A DNA stretch of 64,000 bases from NCBI GenBank assembly GCA_963920665.1, contig OY987265.1, positions 44,707,001-44,771,000 on the forward strand. Reading direction: 5' to 3'. The translations under genes and the position numbers were made by a program. Each line of letters starts with the position of its first letter. Within the stretch, counting starts at the first letter, position 1. Under the pieces are notes generated by a model. That model saw only the letters and a list, made by a program, of their open reading frames with translations. It was not told the origin of the DNA and made no database searches. The stretch comes from Straminergon stramineum (Eukaryota > Streptophyta > Bryopsida > Hypnales > Calliergonaceae). Shown here piece by piece: positions 37,320-49,490 of this stretch.

Positions 37320-38090
37320 TGCAGTTTGGATGTGGATGCAAGCACTCCAAATTCACTTTTGAAACCATTAGATTTGGAGACATTGGGGTGTGGACACAAG
37401 CAATCTAAGTTTACTTTTGAAACTGTCAAATTTTGGGACATTGGGGCATGGACTCAAGTGGTCCAAGTTCATTTACAAAACCATCAAATTTTGGAACACT
37501 TGGGGCACGGGCACAAGGGCAAAAATACAAGTGCCCCAAGTTCACTTTTAAAAACATCAAATTTCAAGACACTTGAGAGTCGACGGAAGCACCCTAAGTT
37601 CACTTCTAAAACCATCAAATTTCGGGACACTTGGGTGCAGACGCAAGTGCTCCAAGTTCATTTCTAAAACCATTGGTGAAAACTTTGTTGGGTCATAGAA
37701 AATTTGCATTTATGTAGAGGAGACTTAGTTGTGTGTGGGCGGGAACTTAACTAGGTTAGAGGGGGACTTCATTGAGTGTAGGTGGGAACTTAATCTTCTC
37801 ATTAAACATCATAGGCACATGGAAGTCGACATAAAAGTGGGGCGGCAATGCATGGGTGTGGACGTTAGAGATTGAAGTTCACTTCTAAAACCATCAAATT
37901 TTGGAACAATTGGATGTGGACTGAAGCACTTTAAATTCACTTCTAAAACCATCAAATTTCGAGATAGTTGGGTTGGGACGCAAGTGTGTAGACTCAAATG
38001 CTCCAAGTTCACTTCTGAAACCATCAAATTTTGGGATACTTGGGTGCAAATGAAAGTGCTCCAAATTCATTTCTAAAAGCATTAGTGGAA
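37320..38090. repeat. Tandem array, unit about 60 bp
   Basis: Units contain CCAAGTTCACTTCTAAAACC, ATCAAATTTCGGGACACTTG and a GGTGYGGACGCAAG spacer. Five to six units at 37320-37680 and about three more at 37870-38090, separated by about 190 bp of different sequence. Open frames over it (37278-37667 plus; 37809-38027 minus) reflect the 60-bp periodicity, a multiple of three, not a gene. Confidence 0.7.
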
Positions 38091-38299
38091 CTTTGTCGAG
38101 TCACAATGAGGATGCATTGATGAAGTGGGGACTTAGTTATATACGTATGGACAGGTATTGATTAATTGGATTGGGAGGAGGCTTTCATGGTCTGGGCAGG
38201 GACTTCATTGAGTGCGGGGGGGACATAATCTTATCGTTGAATATCCTTAAACTATCAAAATTATAGTCATGAATTGAAAAAAAAATTTGCCACCAAGAT

Positions 38300-41100
38300 A
38301 AGACACACTATTGAGTGGAGAGAGGTTTGCCTCAGGAAATCACAGGGATATTGGCTACGATCAAAAATGACTCAAGAACACAAGTAAATATATTCATGTA
38401 AAATCTTGAATCTTGTTCGTTGAATCTTCTAAATTGTCATGGAACTACTTTCCGTTGGCGTATCTTGAAATTGGATCTAAATAAGTTTAAACGTTAAGAT
38501 ATGTGATAAGAAACTACAAGCTTTAGATGGATAAAATGAGATGGCTAGATCACAAGTTGAATTGTCCGGAAGATTGACTTCCAAATTTCTAACTCACAGT
38601 GACCAACAATCGTACCTCACCATGAAAACAAATCAAGTTTCGACTATGTGGGCTATCAACCCCACTTCGTCACCATGATACAAAATGAGGCTAAACAATG
38701 GTTTGACCCATACCGCCCACAACAACAAAGTTTACAAAGAAATGAAAAGTCACAAACCACAACACATAAATATTCAAAATCTCCACCAAACTCCAATTCC
38801 TTGGCTGAACTTTGATTTGATGTCACTAAAGTTTCACAAATCCAAATGAAATGAGTGATAATTTTTTGAAAAGCTAACACAATTTTTTACTCCTTCGCCA
38901 AATCTCAAATCAATCTAACACTTTATACAACATCTATGGCCATCCAAAATTTTGACCTTTAAAATTGAAGGCAACAAACCCTCGTTCACTTCAACACTTA
39001 CAATTCACCAATATGAACTCCAAATATAACAAATGATAACTTTATAAAAGGCTAACAAAATTTTCTTTACTTTTTCAAATTTTCATTGCAAAAAAAATAC
39101 TTGTCCGTCTTCTATGGTTCATCAAAGTCTTTACCTTTCTTTATAGAAGGTAACAAACCTTCTTCCACTCAAACTAGCACAACTTTTGAATACCAACTCC
39201 AATTCAAGTAAGTAAGATCATTTTAGAAACACAACACCATGATACACAATTCCTCTAATTTTTATTCCAAAATTCTTAAAATATAATACACTATAGTTTC
39301 TAAAACATTTGAGCCTTACAAACACAACGAGAGAGATGATGAATAGTGTTGCCTTTTTTTTTCACCTTATCTTTTACCTTAACTACACAAGTCAAGTGGA
39401 CTTCATTCCATATCTTGACCATATGGCTCCCCAATCACCCATTAATTATTTATTTTAACCATTAATTTTGTTTTCTATTCTTAGCTATGAGATAAATCAC
39501 TCCAAAATTAGTAGGAGGCAAACTATTTGTATATTTCCCTACTACAACTTCATAAACACAAAATAAAATTGAAAATTATTTCTAAATGCAAAATAAAGGA
39601 ACTAGGATCTAGCATATGTCTTATTAGAGGTAAAAAATAGAGTTTCAATTGGAATATCACTTCATCTTCAAGAACTTGTGGATGCGTTTGATGGTAGTTG
39701 CAACATATTTTACATGGTCTGCTTTATTCAAAGGATTGACTGGCCCTTCTAATCGACATTGGTGACTACGACCTCCTTTGATAGGCCTAACTATACAATA
39801 ATATTGTTCAATATGAAGACCCTGAAAATACCCTTCAAATGTCACTTCTCCACTCCCGAGCTCAATACATCTAATTTACAATTAAATCACCAATGTTTGA
39901 GCGTTGCGCTGAAGGTTTCTATGTCATCACTACTCTATGTGAGGTTGTTTGGGTGGTCGAGAAGGCCTAAATTTTTCTTGTGAACACTCATGTGGTAGTA
40001 CAAGATTTAGCGGCAAAAGAGGTTGATCCGATAATTGTGACAAAAAAAATTCAAATTCAAACTCCGGTTGAGGTTCTTCATCTTGAGACTTAGAAAAAAC
40101 CCTCTAGTTCGACATACTAAAATCCAAAGTAAAAAACAAAGAAAAAATATATCAACTTCATAAAGCTTTTCAATGATCCTTTCTCTTTATGGTTTATTTG
40201 TCAAGAAGAATGTGTCAACTTGAAGCTACTTCAACTGATGTCATCTTTCATAGTACATCATTGTAATGAAATCCATTAAAAAACATTGAAATATATATTT
40301 TTACATAATGCTCGCATTTACAATGCGAAAACGCATGAGGGGCAAGCACTAACATAGATATAGGTGTTGATGTAGGGACATAAGAGCATGGAAGCATTTG
40401 GTTTCTTTTAGGCCTCACTCATTCAATGTGCCATAGGATTCTTCTCCCAAAGTCAAAGAATGATAAATTCTATTATTAGTAGTTAAATTTAGCATATATT
40501 TTTAGATCTTCATTGAAAATGATAGCTATTTCTAAGACTTGATGTAGTATATATTATAAAAGAGATTGATATAAAATTTCCATTGTCATAACTTTTAATA
40601 CAACATGCTTAAGGTTTCTATTAGAAAATGACTTTTTGTATTGGATTTGAATGTTGTGAATTCAACATTGTTTGAAAATTTAACATTAGATTATTTTGGT
40701 AGATAGGCACAAAGATTTGTCATTTCAATTGTTGAATTCAATATTAGAATTGCATTAGGATTTACCTCAATCACCTTTTTTATCTACAAAAAAATTATTT
40801 TAGATTAATTTAGTGGATATATAGAAAATTTTGCCTTTAAATTAGTTCATGAAAAGGTTCAATTCATATTACCTCCTAGCATACACTTAAGAAGCTCTTG
40901 TAGAAGTGGGGATAGTATTGTACTCATTGGTCAATTTCAACACTTGTCTGTCATAATGATTTAATTTTGGAATTTAGATTGTTCAACATGTCATTTTTCA
41001 TTTATCATCTTTCATTTTTTGAAAAATTAAAAATGATAGATTTTTAGTTTCAAAATGAACTAAAGACCATTAAAGAAAATTTTCTTTGTTTTTCCAGTAT
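38300..41100. repeat. Large non-coding repeat block, copy 2
   Basis: Contains, in the same order as copy 1, GAGTGGAGAGAGG...CACAGGG (about 38313), the 180-bp-type array (38820-39290), TTTTTACATAATGCTCGC (about 40297), GTGCCATAGGATTC (about 40428) and a CAATTGTTGAATTCAA segment like the 105-bp unit (about 40730). It lacks the G-rich minisatellite. Strongly diverged from copy 1. No gene is seen in it; 39657-39983 frames are short and overlapping on both strands. Confidence 0.4.
38820..39290. repeat. Tandem array, about 180-bp type, about 3 units
   Basis: GATAATTTTTTGAAAAGCTAAC (about 38857), GATAACTTTATAAAAGGCTAAC (about 39026) and GATCATTTTAGAAACACAAC (about 39207) mark three diverged units related to the array at 32640-33560. 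Confidence 0.6.
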
Positions 41101-41411
41101 TGGTTTGCAAATTTATAAAATTTTGGATATGCTTCAAATTTCTTTTACTTATTTATGAAATTAACCAGGGCATAGGGGTGTATTTATATAGGAATATGTT
41201 GAATGGACATTGAAGAGTTACATTTAGTCCTAGAATAATATTTTAGGACACTAAGTGTTTATTTTGGATGATTTCACCTCAAATTGTAGGATGGGGAAAA
41301 ATATTTTTTTCATCTATTTGTTTTTTGAAAATTGCTTGAGTACCTTTTCAAAGAATAATATTGTTAATTTCATCATTATAATATTATTGACTTTTCTAAA
41401 GAAGAAGATGC

Positions 41412-42047
41412 CTAACCCCCCTACATGCCTGAGGCACCAAATTTTGTTGTACACAAAACTTTGAAGTTAAATAAATCCTTACTAAATTATTATTTCTAGT
41501 AGTTTATATTTTTGAAATATTCTTTTTGAAGTTTAGTTTTAGCATCAAAAATCCGATTTTGAAAATGAATGATTATTATTTTTCTATTCAAGATTTTGTG
41601 CACGGGTGTCCATTGCAAAACTTGGTTTTCTAGTATTGAGGGCTCTTCAAAATGAGAGTCAAATATACTAGATCTTGGAGAAAAAATCACATTAGAAATT
41701 CATTAAAATTTTTTTATTGTAGATATTGAGAAGTTCTAAATTGACTGGGGTTATGCATGTTATGCCATTTAAGCTCATATTTTTTTGATGACCAATATTT
41801 TAGGTTTGACATGTGAAAAGAGGATTGAAAGACTTCAAATCACTTTCATAGTTTTAGCCCCCTTGTGATCAAACATTATAACCTTTCATTTCATTTAAGT
41901 TGTATTTTGATCTCTAAAATGTCTAGCTTGATTTTGCACGGTTACAATTCCAAAAAAATTGATGAAACTTCTCAAAATGTTGGCTTTTTGTTCAATTTAG
42001 AACAATTCCAAGAAGCTCAAAAAAGGTCTTGGGCATTTTAAGGTTAA
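41412..42047. mobile_element. TTAA-flanked TIR element, 640-bp subfamily, copy 2
   Basis: Begins CTAACCCCCCTACATGCCTG and ends TCTTGGGCATTTTAAGGTTAA. It is alignable along its whole length with 3963-4603 in the same orientation, with shared internal words such as CAAGATTTTGTGCA, ACTAGATCTTGGAG and AAAATGTTGGCTTTTTGTTC. The right TTAA is intact and the left is CTAA. Non-autonomous. Confidence 0.7.
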
Positions 42048-42544
42048 TCCATTGATCTCCCCTTATAGTGCATTTTGGCCATTTCTTATTATTTATTCTT
42101 GATGTGAATTGTAGCCATAAAAATGATATTTTTTGAATTTGAGTCCAATCCATGAAATGAATCTTATCAAGTACAATATCCATTCCAATTGAAGATTTTT
42201 AAAAAATTTGTAAATTTCAACATTTTAAAGCAATATGAACTTTGGGCCTATAACCATAGTTAGTTAATTTTTTAATTTAGAATAATACAATAACTTTGTT
42301 TTATACCATGATGTTATACATTATAATATACATGTATGTTGAAAATTTCAAAATATTCAAGTATATTTTGTATTTGGTATGAATTTTCTTCATTTTTTTC
42401 TTAAAAGTAATTTTAAATCTCTGCCCCCCAATATAAATTTTGGGTAACTTCATCTCTGGAAATTATATATAAAATTTTTCTTTCATATCTAATTGCAAAA
42501 TGGCAGCAAACAAAGTGATGAGCAACGAGGCTTGAAATTAGTGG
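42048..42544. other. Intergenic, nothing recognised
   Basis: AT-rich DNA between two repeats; no gene or repeat with clear ends. Confidence 0.5.
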
Positions 42545-42790
42545 TCACTAGTGTGCCTTGCGCTGTTGCCACAACCAAAATAAAAATGAAAAATGAAAGT
42601 AATTTTTTAATTTTTTGATTCATAAAACTTCAAAATTCAATAACTTTCTCACTGTAGGCTCAAATGCCACAAATCGAAGCCCGTGCATCACTCCTCGCCG
42701 AGGGCTTCCAACGGTACCAAACACGCGACCGATGGACGCATGGTCCAGGAGATCTCAACATAACAAACCAAACCAACAACCTAGCTGGTG
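42545..42790 (-). repeat. Dispersed 220-bp repeat R1, copy 3 (inverted)
   Basis: Reads on the minus strand as the same block as 28988-29205: TTGGAAGCCCTCGGCGAGGA, GTGATGCACGGGCTTCG, AAAGTTATTGAATTTTGAAG, and an end GTTGTGGCAACAGCGCAAGG. The two small plus-strand frames here (42615-42821, 42664-42846) are incidental. It marks the edge of the transketolase gene island. Confidence 0.6.
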
Positions 42791-42849
42791 TGGATGGATG
42801 GGCCCGTCCTTCCAGGGTTAGAGACGTAGAGCCGAAGACAAGGTGAGAA

Positions 42850-43661
42850 ACTGAGCATCATGCAGAATCTAACCTCCCACGTGATTCTTATTGGTGCAGA
42901 AAGTCATTCGAGGGACCCAATCAATCAATTGTGATCAAATTTGAACGAAAATTTGCATTTTGTTCAGGCCTTTTTGTTGTACAAAAGGTCATCTTCTTAC
43001 CACTCACTTTCTTAAATGCCAATTTTGGTGGCACACCGTCCAACAACGGTTACGCACAGTTCTCAGAAGTCAGAAATTGTTGTTAGTAGAACACTAGAAA
43101 TACTTTCGGATGTGCCGAAAGGAGGTTGACATATTGAGATTGGTGTTACCTGAAACATCTAAAAGGAATTGATATACAGCAGCAAGGAAAGAATTTAGTC
43201 GCTCTAAGGTACTGCTACACAAAAGTCACAACGATAGAATTGGCACATGTCGGAAGGAAAAATAGTAAACACATTAACATAGAAGAAGAAGAAGAAGAAG
43301 AAGATGGAATTGAAACATTGGTATCCGACTCTCCTGGCGGTGTCCAATGAGAAAATTGATTTTGCTCATTCATTGGATGTTGATCAGTATGACATCTAGG
43401 TCTACATATTTCAATCCCTGTACAAAGGCGAGAATGGAGTTCAGTGACCCCCAACCTTCAACAAAAACCAGCTAAACCTAGGATACAACAACACCCTTAC
43501 ATAGCTGAAAACTAGGGAAAGTTCAGTTCCCTCTATACTATAAAACAGGCTCTTATGGGACTACGACTCTACAAAGGGAAATAGATACCCGGTACACTCA
43601 AGTAAAAGGCAGAGGCAACAGTTCATTCACCTTGGTCTGCTGTCCATTTCAAGCAGATTGT
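42850..43661 (-). other. Probable 3' region of the transketolase gene
   Basis: GC-balanced DNA downstream of the transketolase stop. It contains an (AGA)n microsatellite at about 43281-43304. No other gene seen; the frame 43215-43454 is produced by the triplet repeat. Confidence 0.4.
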
Positions 43662-46600
43662 TCACATCACCTCCTTGGCCTTGGCAAGCAGATTGTCCAC
43701 AGTGATTCCGAACTCTTTGTACAGGACAGCAATAGGAGCACTGGCACCGAAGCGGTCGAGACCAACAGCTCTTCCCTCGAGGCCAATGTATCTTTCCCAC
43801 CCGAAGGTGGATCCCGCCTCAATGGAAACACGGGCAGTCACAGCCTTGGGCAACACACTCTCTTTGTACTCCGCGCTTTGCTCCTCGAAAAGCTCCCAGC
43901 ACACAAGCGACACCACTCGAACAGTTTTACCTTCCTTTCGGATGATGTCAGCAGCTTTGGCTGCGATCTCAAGCTCGGAGCCTGTGGCCAGCAGGATGAG
44001 GTCGGGCTTGTTCTCAGTGGCGTTGCATGAAATCGCGTACCCTCCCAGTGCAACCTTGTCAATGGAAGTTCCCTCGAGATTCGGCAACTTTTGCCTGGAG
44101 AAGGCCAAGGTGGAAGGCCGCGTCCTGTTGAGAACAGCCACTTTGTAAGCACCAGAAGTTTCGTTCCCATCAGCTGGCCTGAGCATCAACATCTGTGGCA
44201 TGGCCCTGAAGCTCGCCAAGTGCTCAATAGGCTGATGCGTAGGGCCATCTTCCCCCAAACCAATGGAGTCGTGAGTCATGACGTAGATCACACCACACTC
44301 GGACAACGCAGAGATTCGCATGGCGGCACGCAAGTAGTCGGTGAAGATGAAGAAAGTGGCACAGTATGGGATGAGGCCGCTCCTGTGCAACAGAAGGCCG
44401 TTGCAGATGGCCCCCATGGCGTGCTCCCTCACTCCGAACCTCAAATTCCGCTCCCCGGGGGTGCTCTTCTGGAAGTCACCGAACATCTTCATCAAGGTCA
44501 TGTTGGAGGAGGCCAAATCAGCACTCCCTCCGATCAGGCCTGGTAAAGTCTTGGCCAACGCGTTCAAACATCTCTGGGACAAGTTACGAGTGGCGTCCCC
44601 GGCGTCTGCAGGGGTGAATTCCTGCAACATTGGAAACGTGTCAATACTGAGACCTGCCAGAAATGATAGCGTTCTAGGACCCTCCCACACTCTGAATTTA
44701 AGTTGTTAATCAAATATCACTTTGGGCTGATGTCATTAACCAGACAAATCACATCTTTACAATTGATAGAATGAGATCGAAAGATCATATTTTGACCCCG
44801 AAAGGACCAAGGATTCATGGTCCTAAAATGATCAACTGGATTGATCATGTTGTGAAATAATACGGGGCCATATATTACATGTGCTAAGAACATTGCACGC
44901 GCTGGGATATTCAAAAAAATGTATAGAAAAGAGTCCTCATATGGCCTACTCAATACTGCTAAAATCCAAGCGTTAAAATTGGATTTCTAGGTCCTTTAAG
45001 GGTTAAGACGAGAAGACTTACAGGGAGAGTTCTGTCCCAGTCCTTCGGCAATTCCAAGCTAATAAGCTGCTTGAACTCCGCACCCTCTTCGGGATACTTT
45101 TGAGTGTAGGCCTCAAGCGATGCATTCCAGTCAGATTCGAGCTTTGCTCCAAGATCAATGTGCTTGCTCCAGTGACTGTAGGCCAACTTCGCAATCAGCA
45201 ACAAGTCCCATTGCAAAAACGAGTTCTACTAAACTAAGCATTCTTTGCATGTTTGTAGTCTATCTACACGTCACCTCTGCTTGCATTGCGATACTCAATG
45301 TTGAGGTGTACACTTTAAAAAAAACAGTTGTAGTAAACGGGAATTTCGGAAATACATTCACCCTCAAGGACCAAACTGAGCAATTCCATTGATCGTATTC
45401 TGAAAATAATAGACTCCAGACGGGGGCCAAATTTATATCACTAAAATCAGTGATGAAAGTTGCATGGGTTAGTCAAAAAATTAATAAAATTGGACAAAAG
45501 AGTCTCCATATGACCTATTCAAAACTTCTAACAATAACGAGGCCTAATTTGAGACTCTTGGTTATTTAGAGGTTCCGAAAATGAGGACAACTAAATTCTC
45601 CCTGCACCCAGAATTCAATTGTGGAATGCAGATACAGGATGAAGAATGCAGGATGAAGAATCTCAGAACAAGAGAAATTACCTCTTCACATCCTCAGGTA
45701 CGAAGAAAGGCTCATATTCCCAGCCAAGATTTTGACGAGTGGCATCCACCTCCTTGGCCCCCAAAGCAGCTCCGTGTACAGAATAAGAGTTAGCCTTGTT
45801 TGGCGAACCATAACCGATTGTGGTTGTAACCTGAAATTCACACCTCCAACAAATGAGCACCAAGAAACCAAAACAACAGACTCTACCGTAATCTAGAATA
45901 TTATAGTTATCCTGAAAGTCTTGAAAGTCATCCTCTCTTTAGTACATAAGTTTGCTACTAGTCCTAATCCAAACACAAATTACCACATCAAGTGAACACA
46001 AATTACCACCTCAAGTGGTGGAACAAGACTTCTAATCCTCTCTTTTTGCAAGGGTAGGAGCTAAGCCTCTATTCAGGAAGAAGACTATCCAATGTGATTA
46101 TCGATTGCATGCAATCATGCCTTGTTGTCATTCCAAAAAGTTGATTAAATATTAAAATGCAATCTAGGATTAGAAGTAAACTAAGAACCAGAGAGAGAGA
46201 GAACCAGAGAGAGAGAGAGAGAGAGGATGACTTTCAAGACTTTCAAAACTTTTAGACTTTCAGGATAACTCTATTGCCTCAGAAAATGTCGCAGTGATAA
46301 ACTGTTGTGATTAAGCTTGTTTACCTTGATCATGGTGGGCTTGTCAGTGACCGACTTGGCCTCTTCGATGGCCGCTCGAATGGCATCGTAATCATTGTTG
46401 CCATTCTGCACCCAGATAGTGTGCCATCCCAGAGCATCGAACCGCTTATCCACGCTCTCGGTGAAGGCAATATCCGTGTCGCCATCAATGGAGATGTGGT
46501 TGTCATCATAGAAGCAAATGAGCTTCCCCAAACCCCAGTGACCCGCCAATGATGCGGCCTCGTTGGATATTCCTTCCATGTTGCAACCATCTCCTACAAT

Positions 46601-49086
46601 GCAGTATCTGAACAAACGAAAATTTGATATTAGTATCTCGTATTAAGCATCACCTTGGTATCAGAAAAGCTTGACCCATGCACTCTCAACATTATCCCAA
46701 GATGCCTTCACAACATCCCAGAACGATCATCTCAGACCTAAGGTAGAGAATACTAACCCCGTTAGAGGCTTAACCCCATCTCTACATTGACACCTGTTAC
46801 CAACAGCAATGCATCTATTCATACACTCGGTTGGCCTATAATCAGCAAGTTGAGTGTAACCATGGATTGGCTTACTGCCTAAGGCCACTCATCTCTGAAT
46901 AGTAATGAGGTTCAAACTGTCATTCATAGCAGTCTACAACCTACCAATGTGAAATCACATCAGAGATCCATAGACAGAGATACAAATTAGATCTCAACAG
47001 ATCCGGCTCTTTAACCAAAGATATCTCCATCAATCTCCAATGAAATCACACTCTTCCATAAGTTAAAATAAAAGAGTGACGCCAAAAGTATCCTCTACGA
47101 TATGCACAATCTGATCTCACAAATATGCACTTTCAATAAGGGAATAGGATTTGAAAAAGAGAAAACGACTACGTGTAATGGTCGACAATCTTGGCGTCGG
47201 GCTTGTTGTAGCGTGCAGCCAAATGAGCCTCGGCCACAGCCAAACCAACAGAATTGGCGATTCCTTGACCCAGTGGGCCGGTGGTCACCTCCACCCCTGG
47301 AGTCTCGAAATTCTCAGGATGGCCGGGCGTCTTGCTGCCCCATTGCCTGAATTGCTTTATATCCTCAATCTGCAATGCCACCACAAGCACCGTTATCCCG
47401 TTAGCAAATTCCAGTTCACTCTTTCTCATGCTTTGATAACAGATCCCTGATTCACAAATCATATACGGAGTACTGCTCACGTGATATCCAGTGATACTAT
47501 CTACGGAGGGAATCTACCCAAAGTGTACATTTCCAGGGGTATTGTCACCTGAGCAGGCACTCGTCGTCAATCGACGATGCAGAAGAATCGGAACAATCAG
47601 TTATTAATCCATTTACCAACCTACACAAAGCGGGGTCCCATCCCCTGCAAGCATCGGCTATCTACCAACGGACCTGCCACGCTACCAAAATTCACCTTCA
47701 AAGTAAAATTGGGAAAAGAAACAAACCTTCACACTGTCATAACCTGCGAGGTGGAGAAGCGCATACTGGAGCATGCAACCTGTGGCAAATTCATAGGATA
47801 CGCCACAATCAGTCCACAATTTTCGTTAACAGTCACACTCAAGCCTTCACAAATTGCTACAGTCACCTCATGGCTTACTTGAAACTGTAAGTAATTCACC
47901 TCAGATTCATTAAATTGAACATGATTTTTGACAAAATCTCATTGAGCGTAAACACTTCGCAAGCGAATTTTGCACAAAAAGATCACCAAACATAATGCGA
48001 AAGAACGTGGACGGCCACCTACTCTCTCTAATTTAAAATTGCTACGTTTGTGCACTAGGCCTTGTATTCTGTTTCTGGCTTGTTATCCCATTTCTCGCAT
48101 ACAACTTTCAATGTTACCTCTATGGAGCTTCTTTCAACGAATTCAGTGTGATGAAGTCTACATATTGTGAGTGTTCAATCCATTTCCAACTGAAGAGCCA
48201 CCACCAAAATCGTGGATCTCTACAAGACCTCAGAGTTTCACAAAACCATAAAATCATGAAACCATGGACAAGAGACGCAATTACACTTCGCAAGCGAATT
48301 TTGCACAAAAAGATCACCAAACATAATGCGAAAGAACGTGGACGGCCACCTACTCTCTCTAATTTAAAATTGCTACGTTTGTGCACTAGGCCTTGTATTC
48401 TGTTTCTGGCTTGTTATCCCATTTCTCGCATACAACTTTCAATGTTACCTCTATGGAGCTTCTTTCAACGAATTCAGTGTGATGAAGTCTACATATTGTG
48501 AGTGTTCAATCCATTTCCAACTGAAGAGCCACCACCAAAATCGTGGATCTCTACAAGACCTCAGAGTTTCACAAAACCATAAAATCATGAAACCATGGAC
48601 AAGAGACGCAATTGCAATGGAAGCCACACACTCACCGTGCCCGGCCGATAGCACAAACCGATCCCTGTTGAACCAGTAAGGATTCTTGGGATTATACTTC
48701 ATAATCTCGTCATAGAGAATGTGCCCCATGGGCGCACAGCCCATAGGCAAACCCGGATGTCCAGAATTCGCCTTCTCCACCGCATCCACAGCCAAGAACC
48801 GAATAGTATTGACCGACTTCTCCAACAAGGCGAGGTCCGTCTTCTCCAACGTCTCCACAGACGGAGACGCCGCAGCTCGCACAAGATGTTTTGCTTTCAA
48901 ATTCCTTACTCGCACAGCACCATCGCCAGCAACATCACTCCTCACAGCCCGCAAACCCAAAAACTTGCTCAAGCCCAAACCCTGGCTCGTGGGGACGGAG
49001 CTTCCAAGACGAGCCTTCTCGCTCACAGCGACCCCAACAGCGGGCGCACCCGCCATCGCCGCTACATTGCACCCCATCGCAGCCAT
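43662..49086 (-). CDS. TKL1: Plastid transketolase
   Basis: Seven coding exons on the minus strand: 49086-48636, 47779-47727, 47369-47173, 46607-46325, 45830-45682, 45175-45022, 44621-43662. Total 2247 nt, 748 residues, close to the usual 740 or so for plastid forms. All junctions are GT-AG and in frame. Residues 1-70 are Ala/Ser/Arg-rich without acidic clusters, a plastid transit peptide; the mature part begins near [10 protein letters not shown]. Landmarks: [13 protein letters not shown] (His110), the thiamine diphosphate motif GDG...YDDNH (about 239-270), GSADLASSN, and the catalytic FGVREHAMG with Glu495. The enzyme moves two-carbon ketol units in the Calvin cycle and oxidative pentose phosphate pathway. 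The start at 49086 was chosen for its context (GCGATGGCTGC) and the fit of the transit peptide. Introns 5 and 6 carry TTAA elements; intron 1 carries a tandem duplication. Confidence 0.96.
44792..45006. mobile_element. TTAA-type element in transketolase intron 6
   Basis: The ends are TTGACCCCGAAAGGACC and GGTCCTTTAAGGGTTAA; the right end reverse-complements to TTAACCCTTAAAGGACC, matching the left at 14 of 17. 215 bp. Its right end is 15 nt inside the intron from the exon 6 donor. Related in end and interior (GATCATGTTGTGAAA) to 45357-45577 and 55852-56041. Confidence 0.6.
45357..45577. mobile_element. TTAA-type element in transketolase intron 5 (diverged)
   Basis: The left end TTCACCCTCAAGGACCAAAC resembles TTAACCCTTAAAGGACC. 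The interior shares GTTAGTCAAAAAATTAA with the SYT-intron copy and AAAAGAGTCTCCATATGACCTA with the intron 6 copy. The right end (GGTTATTTAGAGGTT) is decayed, so the limit is approximate. Confidence 0.45.
46194..46225. repeat. GA microsatellite in transketolase intron 4
   Basis: GAGAGAGAGA, an ACCA interruption and a further run of GA repeats, in the intron between exons 4 and 5. Confidence 0.8.
47952..48613. repeat. Perfect 331-bp tandem duplication in transketolase intron 1
   Basis: Copy 1 is 47952-48282 and copy 2 is 48283-48613, directly adjacent. I find no difference between them by reading. Both lie inside intron 1 (47780-48635); the second copy ends 22 nt from the exon 1 donor. No exon or splice site is included. 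Identity suggests a recent event, or an assembly error. Confidence 0.9.
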
Positions 49087-49490
49087 CGCAAGAACTTCAA
49101 AACCGTTGCAGCAAGTTTTGCAACGGAGAAGCTCTACGTGAGCTTGAAGGTCTTCGTCAAGGACGCAAACGAAAGAAAAGAAAGAATGAGAGAGTGGATG
49201 ATGGCCAGCTATGGATGGGTTGAACAGGTAGTGAGTGGCTATGGCGAACAAGGAGATTCAATTGGAAGACAGCTTCCCTTGGCTCCCCTTGGCTCCCTTG
49301 CTAACTTATCTTCTTCACCCTCAACTTTGGCTCCTCAAGGTTGATCATAACCTGACTGCTGGGCGCTTTTCATTGCTCATGCGTTTGCTTGATATTTCCT
49401 TGCGCCTTTCTTGGCTTCGGTGCAGTGCTTCTACTGTAGTAGCCCCTACTGATTGGGGCGGATTATACACGGCACAAGGAGGATAGGGCT
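49087..49490 (-). promoter_or_regulatory. 5' UTR and promoter region of transketolase
   Basis: Upstream of the start on the minus strand. A GATAAG word (I-box, often in light-regulated plant genes) lies at 49305-49310, and GTATAATCC at about 49460-49470 could serve as a TATA element. Both are short words and weak evidence. A minus-strand frame runs into the start from here but begins without ATG. Confidence 0.3.

Larger units (their letters stand above)
32300..38200. repeat. Large non-coding repeat block, copy 1 (contains four tandem arrays)
   Basis: A block marked in order by: GAGTGGAGAGGCC...GGGAAAATGCAGGG (about 32395-32430), a 180-bp array, TTTTCACATAATGAACGC (about 33932), a 33-bp array, GGCATAGGAATTCCTTCC (about 36440), a 105-bp array and a 60-bp array. 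Several of these landmarks recur in the same order at 38300-41100. There is no capsid or polymerase coding sequence. It could be a large LTR/terminal-repeat derivative or a local satellite patchwork; the sequence does not decide. A Harbinger-like MITE and a gene relic lie within it. Confidence 0.45.

Noticed and set aside
32300..41100. The two colinear blocks as LTRs of one retrotransposon
   Set aside because: No capsid, protease, integrase or reverse transcriptase between them, no clear TG...CA ends, and the divergence is too large for paired LTRs. Kept only as an unclassified repeat.
43675..44709. Long open frames on the plus strand across the transketolase last exon (157, 151, 132 and 122 codons)
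   Set aside because: They are antisense shadows of GC-biased transketolase codons; the minus strand encodes the conserved protein.
49303..49312. GATAAG word as proof of light control of transketolase
   Set aside because: A six-base word occurs often by chance; recorded only as a weak hint in the promoter entry.
48719..49344. Plus-strand frames of 140-207 codons over transketolase exon 1
   Set aside because: Antisense to the transit peptide exon, with Arg/Ser/His-rich composition typical of a shadow frame.
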